A stretch of 64,000 bases of DNA, taken from Sulfolobus islandicus Y.N.15.51. Its GTDB lineage: Archaea > Thermoproteota > Thermoprotei_A > Sulfolobales > Sulfolobaceae. Of the stretch, positions 51,689 to 62,810 are shown one piece after another. Each line of letters opens with the position of its first letter. The stretch's first letter is position 1. Position numbers and translations under genes: made by a program. Below the pieces are notes generated by a model. The model did not search any database. It was not told where the DNA came from and saw nothing but the letters and a program-made list of their open reading frames with translations. The DNA is taken from contig NC_012623.1 of assembly GCF_000022485.1 (NCBI RefSeq), positions 1,364,001-1,428,000 of the forward strand. Direction: 5' to 3'.

Positions 51689-52786
51689 TTATTCGTGATA
51701 GTATCGTGAAATATAACCAAGATCTTTCACCTTATCTAGGGCTAAATCAACCGCATATCTACCCATAGCTGGTCCATAACTCCATCCTAACCTACACGCT
51801 CCAGTGACTAATACTAGATTATTTCTCCTCCCAATTATTGGGAAACCATCTGGTGAACATGGCCTAAAGCCCATGTTTAAATCATTAACGTATTGGATAT
51901 CAACTAATTCTTTAGCTTTTTTTAGAAATTCTTCAGCTCTTTTGGAGTGAATGGAAAAGTCTGCATCAAATCCTCCAGTTATCTTTATATGATCACTTAA
52001 CGGTGAGATAGCTAGACCGTAATCCACAATAACTGCTGCGCGATTTAGCTTACTAACGCCTTTAACTCTATACCCATAACCCTTAAACGCAGTTAGTGGA
52101 ATTTTAAGTATTCTAGACCAAACCCCAGCTGCTACTATTACCAAGTCATACTTTTCCTCACCTACGTATCCCTCTTTAGATACCTTATTAACCTCTTCAT
52201 TTCTAACCTTTATATTGTCGGTAATTTCTCTTGAAATTCTATCAACGAATTTTTCAGTAGATATTCTACTTAGTTCCGGAAAGAATATCCCACCTGCAAA
52301 ACCCTTTACTTCCTCAACTTCAAACTTAGGACTAAACGGACTCTTTTTCTCATCCTCTATTCCATTTTCAAACTCTTTAGAATTATGATACAATTCAAGA
52401 AGACCATCTTCATGATAATCGAAATCGTTCTTTTCCTCAGCCATTCTCTTGTATTCCGATAGAGAAAACTTAGCCATTTCTCTCATTGTATCCCAAGCTT
52501 CTTTTGGAGGATTCTTTTCTAGATTCTTAATAAGCTCTATCAACCAAAGTTTGTCAACTTCCTTTATGTCAGTACTCCCATTCATTTTATATTTTAACAT
52601 CTTTTTAATCATGCTAAGGGTATTTATTTTATCAAATCTATAAGGCTCTATCAAGCCTGCAGCGTGTATAGAACCAGCTCCTAGGAAACCTTTTTCATAT
52701 ATTATAATGTCTTTTATCCCTTCCTTACCTAGGTAATAAGCAGTAAATAAGCCTACTATCCCTCCTCCTACAATTCCAACTTTCAA
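51689..52786 (-). CDS. FAD-dependent oxidoreductase (DAO type)
   Basis: A 365-residue protein with the FAD-binding VGIVGGGIVGLFTAYYLGKEG N-terminal motif (GxGxxG), DLVIVAAGVWSR near residue 215 and the C-terminal FRPCSPDGFPIIGR and NLVLVTGACRLGWSYGPA motifs of the glycine/D-amino-acid oxidase family. The substrate may be an amino acid or a polyol derivative. ATG overlaps the HEAT-like gene stop by 4 bases. It is last in the glycogen-related minus-strand operon, an odd companion for GH57 and glycogen synthase. Confidence 0.88.
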   Translation of the reverse strand: MKVGIVGGGIVGLFTAYYLGKEGIKDIIIYEKGFLGAGSIHAAGLIEPYRFDKINTLSMIKKMLKYKMNGSTDIKEVDKLWLIELIKNLEKNPPKEAWDTMREMAKFSLSEYKRMAEEKNDFDYHEDGLLELYHNSKEFENGIEDEKKSPFSPKFEVEEVKGFAGGIFFPELSRISTEKFVDRISREITDNIKVRNEEVNKVSKEGYVGEEKYDLVIVAAGVWSRILKIPLTAFKGYGYRVKGVSKLNRAAVIVDYGLAISPLSDHIKITGGFDADFSIHSKRAEEFLKKAKELVDIQYVNDLNMGFRPCSPDGFPIIGRRNNLVLVTGACRLGWSYGPAMGRYAVDLALDKVKDLGYISRYYHE

Positions 52787-53469
52787 GTTAGTTCTTTAAT
52801 TAATTTCTCAGCAACTTTTTTAACTTTACTTTGTTGCATAGTTAGCTCCTCTAGATATCCAATATTTGCCTTTAACTCATCTACACTGATGAAATTTTCT
52901 TTAACAAGCATGAAAGCCGTCCTCCAGGCCAGAATTCTAACATTGGCTTTATTGCTTTTTAGCAATTCAGAAAACCTATGCTTATCTGAGGAGTCAAATA
53001 TCCCTTCATGAACTAATTTAACAAACAGTCTCCAAGCTTTTTTCCTAATAGTTGGATATATACTTCTTAATAATCTCCAATAGGCGTATCTCACGCTTCT
53101 GATGTGTTCTTTTGGAACCATCTCTAGTTGAACTAAATTTAGAACATTACTCCAAGCAGACCATTTTATTTTGTCTGATTGCGCATTTAATGCTCTTTCA
53201 ATCCCCTTTGTCTGTAAGATTTTATACACATGTAAGTGTTTCCAGGCGTCATCTCTAACCCCTTGCAATCTATGCCACAGTAATGATCTTAAGTAATTCC
53301 TATACTGGACTAGTTCATTAACATTCCCAGTTTCGATTAAGAAATCTATAGCTTTCCATCCAACTTCTCTTTCTAATCTATCTTTACTTTTCAGCAAATT
53401 AAGTACACTTCTTATATACCTTATCAAATATTTGATGTCTTTTCTTTCCAATGCGTTCTTTATATCCAT
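52783..53469 (-). CDS. HEAT-like helical-repeat protein in the glycogen operon
   Basis: A 228-residue helical protein. A repeated motif can be seen about every 35-40 residues: LEREVGWKAIDFL, GVRDDAWKHLHV, IKWSAWSNVLNL, TIRKKAWRLFVKL and NVRILAWRTAFML, each with a Trp or Ala-Trp at the same place. This is the pattern of HEAT-like solenoids, used in protein or nucleic-acid binding. It follows the glycogen synthase gene by 10 bases and overlaps the oxidoreductase gene by 4. Perhaps it is a scaffold or regulator of glycogen enzymes; there is no direct evidence. Confidence 0.8.
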   Translation of the reverse strand: MDIKNALERKDIKYLIRYIRSVLNLLKSKDRLEREVGWKAIDFLIETGNVNELVQYRNYLRSLLWHRLQGVRDDAWKHLHVYKILQTKGIERALNAQSDKIKWSAWSNVLNLVQLEMVPKEHIRSVRYAYWRLLRSIYPTIRKKAWRLFVKLVHEGIFDSSDKHRFSELLKSNKANVRILAWRTAFMLVKENFISVDELKANIGYLEELTMQQSKVKKVAEKLIKELT

Positions 53470-53479
53470 AATATCTTCC

Positions 53480-55180
53480 TCAAAAGGAGGCTAAAGCCCT
53501 ATATTTAGCCATATCGAGAGTCCTTCTATAACACTCAATTAAAGAGTTTATCACTGCATCCCATCTAAATCTAGTCTTAACCCTAGTTATTGCATTTTCA
53601 CGTACCTTCTCCCAGTATCTCGTATCATCTACTTTAACCTCACTAGCCTTATATAGCAAATCGCTTCTATTAAGCTCTGAAGCCTCTGACAAATATAACG
53701 CATTTTTTATAGCTCTAGCTAATTCGTCTATACTTTCAGGCTTAATCAAGAAACCTGTGCCATTATTTTTATCCTCTCTAATGTCAACGATTGTCTCTCT
53801 TAAACCCCCTACAGCATAGGCAATTACTGGTAATCCCATAGCCATAGCCTCGATCGAATTTATACCAAACGGTTCCCATCTAGATGGAATTACGAAGACT
53901 GAGGAAACGTAATGAAATAGCTTATATATATCTAAATCCATTCTACCTACTATTAGCCTCATGTTATCCCTAATTTCTGAAGCTCTCTCTATAATATCCC
54001 AAAGCAAGTTATAATCTCCGGACGGAATTCCAAAAACTAAGAGTCTAGCATTATTTATTTCATTCACAACTGTCTTCATAGCCCTAAAAAGTAAATCTAT
54101 ACCCTTTTGATACACTAATCTCCCAGTAAATAAAACCAAGGGCCCTTCCCCTAAATCATCGAAAGTCCAATCATCTCTTACCCCTAACTTACCCCTACTA
54201 TTCCATAGCATATTGCCGGTAGTGTAGTCCTCTGGAATAACTCTGAGTGAGTGTAGAGATGAAAGGAGCCTTCTCCTTAACTCCCTTCTGTCCTTAGTTC
54301 CATACACTGTAACAGCCTTATTCTGGATCTCTTCTACATCCCAATCTGTGCCATTATACGTTACACATGATTTATTGGCTACCCAATTTCCTACAAAATT
54401 GAATACGTCAAAACTTAAATAACTGTAGCTTACACTACTTAACATATCAGCCTCGTAACAACCAAATTTCTCAATTTTTCCATTTGACAACACATCCCAT
54501 ACATATGAATATTTATATAATTCATGCCTGGCCACCATCCAAATATAATGCCAGCAATCCTCAATTCCAGACCAGTCCTGAGAAGCGTAGTGCCAAGGTA
54601 CGCCAATGTAATTCAGCAAGTGAATGGTGTAAATAACTGGGACGATTATTCGTCTCTCTTCCAAGAGTTGTTTTATCCTTACTGCGGGAATTACAGCGTG
54701 CCAATCTTGTGCATGGATTATATCTGGAAGGTTAGATAGATTGCCTAAAGTGAATCCCTCTAATCCTCTTGTAAGGAGCGAAGTTTTCTCCATTGTGTTA
54801 TCATATACGTTCCATGAATCCAATATTCTACCAGTATTATAATCTAATCCTTTTACCAAAATCACCTTGAAATTATCTATTTTTCCTTCTTCAAACCCTA
54901 TTTTATAATGATAATAGTTATTATCTAATCCCTTTCTTCTTCCCTCAACAACCATGTCAATGTGCCTCAAACTTAAGAGAGACCTATAGTATTCATTTAG
55001 ATGCCTTCCATGAGATGGCATGAAAACCGTAACATCTATTCCCTTTTCAGCTAGATGTTTAGCCATGTTATATACAGCATTTCCTAATCCTCCTACACTT
55101 GCTATCTTTTGCAATTCAAATGTTATCATCCACACTTTTTTAATGTCCTCAGGTAACCACAGTGATTCAATCCTTTTCAT
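53480..55180 (-). CDS. glgA: Glycogen synthase (GT5)
   Basis: Transfers glucose from ADP- or UDP-glucose to the glycogen chain. The 566-residue protein has ITFELQKIASVGGLGNAVYN near residue 20, with KxGGL replaced by KIASVGGLG, the N-terminal domain with DIIHAQDWHAVIP near 158, and the C-terminal GT-B domain with VLFTGRLVYQKGIDLLFRAM near 348, then EPFGINSIEAMAMGLPVIA with the E-x7-E pair near 430. It overlaps the GH57 gene by 14 bases. Confidence 0.95.
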   Translation of the reverse strand: MKRIESLWLPEDIKKVWMITFELQKIASVGGLGNAVYNMAKHLAEKGIDVTVFMPSHGRHLNEYYRSLLSLRHIDMVVEGRRKGLDNNYYHYKIGFEEGKIDNFKVILVKGLDYNTGRILDSWNVYDNTMEKTSLLTRGLEGFTLGNLSNLPDIIHAQDWHAVIPAVRIKQLLEERRIIVPVIYTIHLLNYIGVPWHYASQDWSGIEDCWHYIWMVARHELYKYSYVWDVLSNGKIEKFGCYEADMLSSVSYSYLSFDVFNFVGNWVANKSCVTYNGTDWDVEEIQNKAVTVYGTKDRRELRRRLLSSLHSLRVIPEDYTTGNMLWNSRGKLGVRDDWTFDDLGEGPLVLFTGRLVYQKGIDLLFRAMKTVVNEINNARLLVFGIPSGDYNLLWDIIERASEIRDNMRLIVGRMDLDIYKLFHYVSSVFVIPSRWEPFGINSIEAMAMGLPVIAYAVGGLRETIVDIREDKNNGTGFLIKPESIDELARAIKNALYLSEASELNRSDLLYKASEVKVDDTRYWEKVRENAITRVKTRFRWDAVINSLIECYRRTLDMAKYRALASF

Positions 55181-56510
55181 TTCCTAACCACTGCCTTAAG
55201 TTTTTCAAATGAGTTTTAAACCTTTCATCTCTCATTACAATTTCCATGAATTCTTTTTCATTCCAAGCTATTGACGCTCTCTTATCTCCTAACATAAATA
55301 TATAAGGCTCATTCTTAATATTTAATTTATTTATCTCCTCATGTATAAATGTCGATATTGTATAAAATTCATTTATAAATGCGTCTATAGGAGATCCAAA
55401 GGCGTTGAAATAGGAATGTACTTCAGCTGGACTCCCATGCCCTAAATAAAGATAATAGTAATTATCGCTTGTAGTGAAATACCTCCAAACTCTTAAGTAC
55501 TCATTCCCCAATTCCCTTGAGGGCATCTCAGCCCTTCTAACTGCGTCGTCGTAAGCCCATTGCATTATATTACCTAACCAACTTTTCTCATCCTTTTCTA
55601 TATCCGCCCATGAGGTAGTGTGAGAGATCTCTATTTCATCATAGACATCATTGTAAACGTCCTTTGGCATCATCATTTCCACCCCTTTATTCTCAAGCTC
55701 TATTGGTAGCCATTTGAGAAATTCTAAAATTCCAGTATGCTCTTTGTGATGTTCTCCAAAAGTCTCGTAATCTACGAATATTAATCCCACATTTCCCTCA
55801 CTCTTACTTATCCAATCAGCGTATTTGGAAGCCGTTAACGGATATTGATCCCAATTTGGATTAGAAAACCTGAAGGCTATATCGTCACTTAATATGTAAT
55901 TTCTAAACAATATTCTAATCTCATGTCCCTTTAATTTATAGACATAATTTGGACTTCTTCCCCTTAAATTCCTACTAGTCCCTTCGCTTAACATCATCTT
56001 AAAGCCCATCCTTTCAGCTTCTTCTATAATATCCCTTTTAGTTATTAATTCAGTGTTTTCAAAAGTAGTAGGATATTGCCCAAAATACGATTTTATAGCA
56101 TCCCTATGCATCTTAATTTGCTCTCTCCATTCACTTTTATCCTCCCAAAGACCAGTTACTGAGTGATAGTATGTTTGTGCTAGAAATTCAACTTTATGAG
56201 TGTAAGCCAATTGTTGAAACAAGTCTATTACTTCTCTGCCCCATCTTTCAGCTTGCTCTAAGAAAGTACCTGAAATTGAAAAGAAGTATTTAACGTCTTT
56301 ACCTTCCTCTTCAGCTCTTTCAATGGAGTTTAGTATTATATTAGTTGCAGGGATATAGCAGTTCTTCTTTATTCTCTCAAATATATCCTTATTTCTCTCA
56401 GTATCGAAAAACCTATCCTCTAAGCTTTGCCTAAATCTCGGGTTCCAGAAGAAATCTCTTCTAATCCTGAACGGCTGATGAACTTCAAATCCTAATATTA
56501 TTCTTTTCAT
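55167..56510 (-). CDS. GH57 family glycoside hydrolase
   Basis: A 447-residue protein of the GH57 family. Region 1 is FEVHQPFRIRR near the N-terminus; region 3 is MLSEGTSRN near residue 175; region 4 is FVDYETFGEHHKEH near 248 and carries the catalytic Asp. Family members include alpha-amylase, 4-alpha-glucanotransferase, amylopullulanase and branching enzyme, so the exact activity is uncertain; next to glgA a branching or transferase role in glycogen synthesis is reasonable. First gene of the minus-strand operon, divergent from the nucleotidyltransferase across 37 bases. Confidence 0.93.
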   Translation of the reverse strand: MKRIILGFEVHQPFRIRRDFFWNPRFRQSLEDRFFDTERNKDIFERIKKNCYIPATNIILNSIERAEEEGKDVKYFFSISGTFLEQAERWGREVIDLFQQLAYTHKVEFLAQTYYHSVTGLWEDKSEWREQIKMHRDAIKSYFGQYPTTFENTELITKRDIIEEAERMGFKMMLSEGTSRNLRGRSPNYVYKLKGHEIRILFRNYILSDDIAFRFSNPNWDQYPLTASKYADWISKSEGNVGLIFVDYETFGEHHKEHTGILEFLKWLPIELENKGVEMMMPKDVYNDVYDEIEISHTTSWADIEKDEKSWLGNIMQWAYDDAVRRAEMPSRELGNEYLRVWRYFTTSDNYYYLYLGHGSPAEVHSYFNAFGSPIDAFINEFYTISTFIHEEINKLNIKNEPYIFMLGDKRASIAWNEKEFMEIVMRDERFKTHLKNLRQWLGNEKD

Positions 56511-56547
56511 ATCTTTTTATAAGTTACACGTTCATAAATATTATTTG

Positions 56548-57814
56548 ATGACAAAGTGGGATATATCAGATGTAAAAGTCATAATTCCCATAGGTGGGGA
56601 AGCTACCCGATTACGACCTTTAACAATAGAAACATCTAAGGCAGCTATTAGATTACTTAACAGACCACTTATTGAATATACAATTTTAGAGTTAGCTAAA
56701 CAAGGGATTAAGGAATTCATCTTTGGTGTAAGGGGGGTATGTAAATTATAGGTCTTTGTTTGACTTATTCAAGGAGGGTATTGGTTTTTCAGCAAGATAT
56801 AAGATTAAGCCAAGAGTTCACTTTAAGTATCAACCAAGAGTAGATAGTATAGGTAACGCCGATTCTGTGAGAATAAATATCGAATATTATGACATTAATG
56901 AGCCTATTATAGTAGTACAAGGAGATAACATATTCAAGTTGGATATAGCAAAGGCATTGGAATTTCACGAATCTAAAGGCTCGTTGATGACCATAGTACT
57001 AAAGAAATATGAAGGAGACCTAAGTGAATTCGGTGTAGCCGATACTACTGGGGACTTGGCAATAAGAAAATTTGTTGAAAAGCCTAAGAGGAGAGAGGAC
57101 GCGCCATCAGATCTAATAAATACTGGAATTTATATTCTATCCCCCGAAATAAGAAAGATCTTTGAGAGTAATGACGTGAAGGAAATGTATAATATGGGTA
57201 AAATGGATTTCGGAAAGGATATAATTCCATACTTGATAAATAAAGGTTATCCAGTTTACGGATATCCCATGAAAGAAATATGGTTTGATATAGGTACTCC
57301 AGAGCGTTATTTGGACGCAATGATTACGCTATTACACACATTGCCAGATTCTGAAATAGGTGGAATGAGGATAGATCCTAATAGACGTATATTTGTACAA
57401 GGAACAAGCCCGGACTCAAGGAAGAGAAGAAAGGAGATACAGAGAAAATTCAAGAAAGGACTCATAAAAATTGAAGGGGATGTGCTTATAGGTAGACATT
57501 GTCAAATAGGTGACTATACATATATAGAGGAGTCTAATGTAGATAACTTCACGATGATTGGGAAGGGAGTAAAGATAGTAAGAAGCGCGATTATGGATAG
57601 AGGTTATATTGGAGATAACGTATACATTGAAAATTCGATAATAGCTAGGCATGTCGAGATAAGGTCAAACGATGAGAAACCAGTTAGGATAATAGATAGT
57701 GTAATTGCCGACGATGTAATAATAGGGGAAGGTAGTGAGATTATAGGTTCTAGAATTTACCCACACAAGTTTATAAATGCCGGCAGTAGAATTCATGATA
57801 CAATATTAACGTGA
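56548..57814 (+). pseudogene. Sugar-nucleotidyltransferase with left-handed beta-helix, frameshifted
   Basis: The N-terminal frame gives VIIPIGGEATRLRPLTIETS and SKAAIRLLNRPLIEYTILEL, then ends prematurely at TAG 56749. The same protein continues in the next frame from about 56739: YVNYRSLFDLFKEGIGFSAR, IIVVQGDNIFKLDIAKAL, then VWF-type DIGTPERYLD and hexapeptide repeats (LIGRHCQIGDYTYIEES; YIGDNVYIENSIIARHVEI). The shift falls at a run of six G (56732-56737); five G would restore the frame. It is either a recent mutation, a sequencing error, or a slippage site. The enzyme would make an NDP-sugar such as ADP-glucose for glycogen. Confidence 0.85.
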
Positions 57815-57828
57815 TAAGGCATCTCACC

Positions 57829-59697
57829 ATGAGAGTTTCTTCCATAGGAAATGGTAGAATGTTAATAAACTTCGATGAGAAGGGTAGAATAGTTGATATT
57901 TATTATCCTTACATTGGAATGGAAAACCAGACTTCTGGAAACCCAATTAGGTTAGCCATTTGGGATAAAGATAAGAATGTCATCTCCTTAGATGAAGAAT
58001 GGGAAACTACTGTATTGTATCTGGATGAAGCAAATATGGTTGAGATTAGGAGCGACATTAGGAAATTGGGACTTTCTCTTCTCTCTTACAACTTTCTAGA
58101 CCCTGATGATCCGATTTATATGTCTATTATAAAAGTAGCAAATAATGAAAATAATAATAGAAATATAAAAATATTCTTTATACATGATATAAACTTATAT
58201 TCAAATCCATTTGGGGATACTGCATTTTATGATCCCTTATCCCTTTCAATTGTTCATTATAAATCTAAACGATATCTGGCCTTTAAAGTATTTACTACAA
58301 CATCAATATTTTCTGAATATAATGTAGGCAAAGGTGACTTGATTGGTGATATTTACGATGGCAATTTGGGGCTTAACGGTATAGAAAACGGAGATGTAAA
58401 TTCAAGTATGGGTATAGAGGCAAATATAGATCCTAATTCCTATGTGAAATTATACAATGTAATCGTTGCAGATAGAAACCTAGAGGATTTAAGGCAAAAA
58501 ATAAGAAAAATAAACTTCGCAAACGTAGAGACCTCATTCACGCTGACCTATATGTTTTGGCGGAATTGGCTAAAGAAAAATAAACTCTTCAGAAACAGTT
58601 TAATGCAAGATATTAAGAGAGTCTATGATGTTAGCCTTTTTATAATAAGAAATCACATGGACATTAACGGGTCAATAATAGCCTCCTCAGACTTCTCCTT
58701 TGTAAAGATCTATGGGGATTCATATCAATACTGTTGGCCTAGGGATGCGGCAATTGCTGCTTATGCCCTAGATCTAGCTGGTTATAAAGAACTAGCATTA
58801 AGACATTTTCAATTTATTTCTAATATAGTAAATTCTGAAGGTTTCTTGTACCATAAATATAATCCAAATACAACTCTAGCTAGTTCTTGGCATCCTTGGT
58901 TTTATAAGGGGAAAAGGATATATCCAATCCAAGAAGACGAGACAGCATTAGAAGTATGGGCAATAGTTAGCCATTACGAAAAATACGAAGACATTGACGA
59001 AATACTTCCCTTATATAAGAAGTTCGTAAAGCCGGCCTTAAAATTTATGATGTCCTTTATGGAAGAGGGATTACCAAAACCATCTTTTGATCTGTGGGAA
59101 GAAAGATATGGCATACATATTTATACAGTATCTACAGTTTACGGTGCATTGACGAAGGGAGCAAAGTTAGCTTATGATGTAGGAGATGAAATATTAAGTG
59201 AAGACTTAAGTGATACGTCAGGTTTATTAAAAGGAATGGTTTTGAAACGAATGACATATAATGGAAGGTTTATTAGAAGAATAGATGAGGAAAACAATCA
59301 AGATCTAACCGTGGACTCAAGTCTCTATGCCCCATTCTTCTTTGGTCTTGTGGACGCAAATGACAAAATTATGATAAATACCATTAACGAGATTGAAAAT
59401 AAATTAACCGTGAACGGTGGAGTAATAAGGTATGAGAATGATATGTATCAGAGGAGGAGAAAACAACCAAATCCTTGGATAATCACAACATTATGGCTAG
59501 CTGAATATTATGCTACAATTAACGATAAAAATAAGGCAAACGAGTACATAAAATGGGTAATTAATAGGGCATTACCAACTGGCTTTTTACCAGAACAAGT
59601 GGATCCAGAAACTTTTGAGCCGACATCAGTTACACCTTTAGTGTGGTCTCACGCTGAATTCATAATAGCAATTAATAAGCTCTTAAACCATATATAA
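57829..59697 (+). CDS. Glucoamylase-like GH15 glycoside hydrolase
   Basis: Releases glucose from the non-reducing ends of alpha-glucans. The N-terminal super-beta-sandwich begins [20 protein letters not shown]. The catalytic (alpha/alpha)6 barrel has [18 protein letters not shown] near residue 300, [18 protein letters not shown] near 427 with the general acid Glu, and [11 protein letters not shown] near 590 with the base. ATG at 57829 fits the family start; a GTG at 57811 overlaps the upstream stop. It is followed by the debranching-enzyme gene after 7 bases. Confidence 0.93.
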   Translation: MRVSSIGNGRMLINFDEKGRIVDIYYPYIGMENQTSGNPIRLAIWDKDKNVISLDEEWETTVLYLDEANMVEIRSDIRKLGLSLLSYNFLDPDDPIYMSIIKVANNENNNRNIKIFFIHDINLYSNPFGDTAFYDPLSLSIVHYKSKRYLAFKVFTTTSIFSEYNVGKGDLIGDIYDGNLGLNGIENGDVNSSMGIEANIDPNSYVKLYNVIVADRNLEDLRQKIRKINFANVETSFTLTYMFWRNWLKKNKLFRNSLMQDIKRVYDVSLFIIRNHMDINGSIIASSDFSFVKIYGDSYQYCWPRDAAIAAYALDLAGYKELALRHFQFISNIVNSEGFLYHKYNPNTTLASSWHPWFYKGKRIYPIQEDETALEVWAIVSHYEKYEDIDEILPLYKKFVKPALKFMMSFMEEGLPKPSFDLWEERYGIHIYTVSTVYGALTKGAKLAYDVGDEILSEDLSDTSGLLKGMVLKRMTYNGRFIRRIDEENNQDLTVDSSLYAPFFFGLVDANDKIMINTINEIENKLTVNGGVIRYENDMYQRRRKQPNPWIITTLWLAEYYATINDKNKANEYIKWVINRALPTGFLPEQVDPETFEPTSVTPLVWSHAEFIIAINKLLNHI

Positions 59698-59704
59698 CCC
59701 TTGG

Positions 59705-61549
59705 ATGATCCCCTTAGACCAGTGCGAGGAGGAATGGCTTTTACCAACTAGGACTGGAGGATATGCATCATCCACAATATGCGGAATAAACGCCAGGACT
59801 TACCATGGATACTTAATAGTTCCATTAAACCAACCACATCATAGATTCCTAATACTTTCCAAGTTTGAGGATTTCTTGCTTATTAACGGGAACGCGTACT
59901 CGATGTCGACTAATCATTATCCGAACTCATATTATCCAGATGGGTATAAATATCTAGTAAACGTTGAAAAAACCGGTAATAACAAAATAACTTGGTATTA
60001 TGACTTTGGCTATTCACAAGTTCAAAAAACTCTAAAGGTTCATAAAGGTTACAATGCGATAACAATTACCTATATTGCGACTAGGGGTAAATTCAAATTA
60101 TGTCCCTTCGTTACTTTTAGAAGCCATCATCTAGCTAAGAAATTCCAAAACGAATTCTTTACGTATGAGATTTATCCACCAAATATAATTTACGTATTAT
60201 ATGAGGGGAAAAGAATTTTGAACTTTGAAATTCATGATAAGTATGAGCTAATGAATTCTGGTTACTGGTATTATAACTTTATTTATAAATTGGATCAAGA
60301 GTTAGGGAATAATTATATGGAAGATTTATATAATCCATTCTGCATTATCTCAACCTCAAATAAGATCTCAGTTACAGCATATTACGACCAACGTCCAAAG
60401 GATTTGAACGTTGAAGAAACTGATCACTATGATATTTTAAAACTTCTTTCAGTGGCAGGAAAAGACTTTGTAGTCAAAGGAAAAGACGGCTGGGCAATTA
60501 TAGCTGGATATCACTGGTTTGACGAGTGGGGGAGAGACACTTTCATATCTTTAGAAGGACTTTTACTCGTTGATAAACAGTATGATATTGCTAAACAAAT
60601 AATTCTCAGATATTTAAATCTTGAAAAAAGGGGTATGCTACCAAACAATTTCATAAGCTATAACGGAGAACCAGTATACAAAGGTGTTGATATTTCACTC
60701 TGGGCTATAAACGCAATTTATAAAACTTATATTTATTCACGAGATAATGACTTTATTAGAAAGGTATTTGATAAGGTCTTGGATATAATAGACTGGTATT
60801 CCAAGGGAAATGGAGTAGTCTATAACGTTGATAACCTAATTTTCCACAAAGGAGCCCCAAGAACTTGGATGGACGCATCTTATGATAGTAGAATAGTAAC
60901 CCCAAGAGAAGGCGCTGCAGTTGAGATAAACGCATTATGGTATAACGCGTTAAGGATAGCTGAATTCTTACTTAAGGAATTGGGAGAAAAAGCAGAATAT
61001 TTATCAGTTATGGCAGAAAAAGTTAAGAAATCATTTGCAGAAAAATTCATTTCACAAAACGGTCTTTACGATTATATAAGCTGGGATAACATTCCAGATA
61101 AGAGCATAAGACCTAACCAAATATTTTCCATTTCTTTACCATTTCCCATAATAGATGATAAGAATATAGCTTCTAAGATCTTAACACTTATTGAAAGTAA
61201 ATTGCTTAGACAATACGGATTAAGTAGCTTAAGTAGAGAAGATCCTAACTATAAACCAGTATATAAGGGGGATAGGAGAAGCAGAGATGAGGCTTATCAT
61301 AATGGACCCATCTGGCCCTGGCTACTGGGTGCATACGTTGATGCCAAGTTAAAACTTGAAAGTAACATAATGGAACTAAAACTTTTGCTAGAGTACTTAA
61401 ATCCCCTTCTAACTCACGCCAGTAAAAATCAAGGATATATCCCGGAAATTTTTGACGACATACCACCATATAGGCCAAGAGGATGTTTTGCACAAGCGTG
61501 GAGCAACGCAGAGGTATATAGAGTCCTTGTTAACTTATCCAAACTATAG
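59705..61549 (+). CDS. Amylo-alpha-1,6-glucosidase (glycogen debranching enzyme)
   Basis: Removes alpha-1,6 branches. The 614-residue protein belongs to the archaeal GDE_C type: [20 protein letters not shown] at the N-terminus, the catalytic barrel with [20 protein letters not shown] near residue 268, [20 protein letters not shown] near 395, [18 protein letters not shown] near 530 and [14 protein letters not shown] near 600. It is third in the cluster after the nucleotidyltransferase and GH15, and completes the glycogen breakdown set. Confidence 0.93.
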   Translation: MIPLDQCEEEWLLPTRTGGYASSTICGINARTYHGYLIVPLNQPHHRFLILSKFEDFLLINGNAYSMSTNHYPNSYYPDGYKYLVNVEKTGNNKITWYYDFGYSQVQKTLKVHKGYNAITITYIATRGKFKLCPFVTFRSHHLAKKFQNEFFTYEIYPPNIIYVLYEGKRILNFEIHDKYELMNSGYWYYNFIYKLDQELGNNYMEDLYNPFCIISTSNKISVTAYYDQRPKDLNVEETDHYDILKLLSVAGKDFVVKGKDGWAIIAGYHWFDEWGRDTFISLEGLLLVDKQYDIAKQIILRYLNLEKRGMLPNNFISYNGEPVYKGVDISLWAINAIYKTYIYSRDNDFIRKVFDKVLDIIDWYSKGNGVVYNVDNLIFHKGAPRTWMDASYDSRIVTPREGAAVEINALWYNALRIAEFLLKELGEKAEYLSVMAEKVKKSFAEKFISQNGLYDYISWDNIPDKSIRPNQIFSISLPFPIIDDKNIASKILTLIESKLLRQYGLSSLSREDPNYKPVYKGDRRSRDEAYHNGPIWPWLLGAYVDAKLKLESNIMELKLLLEYLNPLLTHASKNQGYIPEIFDDIPPYRPRGCFAQAWSNAEVYRVLVNLSKL

Positions 61550-61556
61550 GGGTAAA

Positions 61557-61564
61557 CTTTTTAG
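61557..61564 (+). promoter_or_regulatory. TATA box of the MFS transporter
   Basis: CTTTTTAG is centred about 27 bases before the ATG at 61588, so the mRNA is probably leaderless. Confidence 0.5.
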
Positions 61565-61587
61565 GGATAAAACTTTAATCTATTCTT

Positions 61588-62778
61588 ATGAAAGCCAGAA
61601 TACTAACCTTAACTTCATTATCTCACTTTATAAACGATGGAAATAGCTGGTTTCTTCCAGTAGCATTCACATTTTTAATAACATATCTCGACATATCAAA
61701 ATTCCTAATTGGAATACTATCCGGTGCATTCTTCTTCGGCATATCTGCATTAGCCTCTCCATTAGTTTCTAGAGTAGCAGATAAGTTTACTAACTATTCC
61801 AAGATAATGGGAATAGGAATACTACTGTGGGGAATTGGGCTAATACTATTCGGCTACTCAATACAACTTCACTTCTTGCCATTAACATTTATTTCAGTAG
61901 CAATAGCGGGTTTTGCATCAGCATTCTATCATCCAATAGGTGCTGCTGTTCTATCAATAACATACAAGGGAAATGCGGGTATTGCATTAGGTATTAACGG
62001 GTCAATGGGCAGTCTAGGCAGAGCGATTTACCCAACATTAACATTATCTCTATTTGCAATATTGAACAAGGACATGACCTTAGATGCGCTAATAATAGGC
62101 ATAATATCAATAATAGCAGCGTTACCATCATTATTTCTAAAAATTACTATTACGAAAGAAGAGGATCCTAAAACACCTTCTCTCTCAACTACAACCAATA
62201 GTAGAAGTACACTATTTGTAGTAATCTTGCTAACTATTATTGCACTACTACGAAGCGTATTTGGTCAAGGAATCTCACAGTTCCTTCCAACACTATTAGT
62301 AGAAAATTATGGCTATTCTTACAACGTTAATTTAGGTGAAGCAATTACCATAGCCCTAGCCGTAGCTGTAGTAGGGCAACCGATACTGGGATTTTTATCA
62401 GATAGAGTAGGGAGAAGACTAATTTATGTGATATCGACCTTTGGTGCGGCCATAGCGCTACTCCTATTTCTAAAAATACCGAACATAGCATTACTCTCAC
62501 TATTTGGACTCTTTAACTTCAGCGCATTTCCACTAATGCTATCAATAGTTGGAGATTTCGTACCTAGAAACTCAGCAAGTTTTGCTAACTCACTAGTATG
62601 GGGACTAGGAGTTACTGGCGGAGGAGTTATTGGACCAATAATAGTAGGAGCAATATCTCAAGTTTCAAACCTAGTATTTGCGAGCGAAATTGTAACCGTA
62701 ATGGCTTTCCTCGCGGGAGCATTGACAGCCTTAGTTCCCAAACCACCAAAGAAAAGTAAGGTACCATTATTTGGATAA
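61588..62778 (+). CDS. MFS transporter
   Basis: A 396-residue membrane protein with about twelve hydrophobic helices. Typical MFS features are the loop motif between helices 2 and 3 (VSRVADKFTNYSKIMG), repeated after the middle as LGFLSDRVGRRLIYVI, and the central charged loop (KEEDPKTPSLSTTTNSRST). The N-terminus reads LTSLSHFINDGNSWFLPVAF; an opening with F-x-N-D is found in the family of fosmidomycin-resistance-like exporters. Substrate unknown. It has its own TATA box and precedes the padR gene by 32 bases. Confidence 0.9.
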   Translation: MKARILTLTSLSHFINDGNSWFLPVAFTFLITYLDISKFLIGILSGAFFFGISALASPLVSRVADKFTNYSKIMGIGILLWGIGLILFGYSIQLHFLPLTFISVAIAGFASAFYHPIGAAVLSITYKGNAGIALGINGSMGSLGRAIYPTLTLSLFAILNKDMTLDALIIGIISIIAALPSLFLKITITKEEDPKTPSLSTTTNSRSTLFVVILLTIIALLRSVFGQGISQFLPTLLVENYGYSYNVNLGEAITIALAVAVVGQPILGFLSDRVGRRLIYVISTFGAAIALLLFLKIPNIALLSLFGLFNFSAFPLMLSIVGDFVPRNSASFANSLVWGLGVTGGGVIGPIIVGAISQVSNLVFASEIVTVMAFLAGALTALVPKPPKKSKVPLFG

Positions 62779-62779
62779 G

Positions 62780-62787
62780 CTTTTTAT
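62780..62787 (+). promoter_or_regulatory. TATA box of the padR gene
   Basis: CTTTTTAT is centred about 27 bases before the GTG at 62811, in the 32-base gap after the MFS gene. This gives a leaderless mRNA and supports GTG as start. Confidence 0.5.
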
Positions 62788-62810
62788 CCATAAATTTTAT
62801 ATAGTTCTTT

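Noticed and set aside
57811-57828. GTG at 57811 as start of the GH15 enzyme
   Set aside because: The family's N-terminus corresponds to [11 protein letters not shown] from ATG 57829; the GTG merely overlaps the preceding stop, though it cannot be excluded.
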